Below are positions 6,890-6,913 of a DNA stretch of 6,913 nucleotides, piece after piece (position 1 is the stretch's first letter; each line of letters starts with the position of its first letter). This DNA comes from Pseudomonadaceae bacterium (GTDB lineage Bacteria > Pseudomonadota > Alphaproteobacteria > UBA2136 > UBA6156). Position numbers and translations under genes: made by a program. The DNA is taken from contig CANHVX010000052.1 of assembly GCA_947464215.1 (NCBI GenBank), forward strand, positions 1 to 6,913, written 5' to 3'. The notes below the pieces were generated by a model, which searched no databases, was not told where the DNA came from, and saw only the letters and a list, made by a program, of their open reading frames with translations.

Positions 6890-6913
6890 TCGTTGCGGCA
6901 AGAGGGAACCCCA

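Noticed and set aside
6852..6913. Open frame on the plus strand from ATG 6852 to the edge (MSLKRKPPPKGGGRCGKREP)
   Set aside because: Only about 20 codons are visible and the Pro-Lys-Gly stretch is simply the translation of the GC-rich hairpin. Nothing supports it as a gene beyond being open.

Overview
The window carries four protein-coding genes packed almost end to end, with no RNA gene, insertion sequence, CRISPR array or phage remnant that I can see. Several features point to an alphaproteobacterium. There is a DUF3108-type periplasmic protein, a TrmN6-like tRNA methyltransferase starting with the ETK-x-LLGGR form I associate with alphaproteobacterial members, and a short PriA resembling, from memory, the short Rickettsia-type PriA. 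The order cannot be fixed from the sequence alone; a Rickettsiales/Holosporales-like or other deep-branching lineage is one possibility.

Layout. Positions 1-674 (minus) hold the 5' part of a DUF3108-like exported protein that runs off the left edge. A 61-bp gap separates it from a divergent plus-strand pair: a very large (1132 aa) predicted outer-membrane lipoprotein of unknown function (736-4134), then, 8 bp later, a TrmN6-like SAM-dependent tRNA methyltransferase (4143-4862). The primosomal helicase gene priA (4837 to about 6807, minus) converges on trmN6 and overlaps its 3' end by 26 bp. The last ~100 bp upstream of priA contain two short inverted repeats and no gene I can support.

How the genes work together. 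The two left-hand genes both encode envelope proteins read from a shared short intergenic region, so joint regulation is possible. The two right-hand genes are housekeeping functions (tRNA modification, replication restart) and have no evident link to the envelope pair beyond proximity and probable co-transcription of lipoprotein and trmN6. Sampled lines show the trmN6/priA half to be GC-richer than the left half. None of the four genes has a clear Shine-Dalgarno sequence, so starts rest on homology and signal-peptide logic.

I found no clear new multi-gene system. The most open item is the large lipoprotein; the most concrete structural oddity is a PriA that appears to lack its winged-helix domain.
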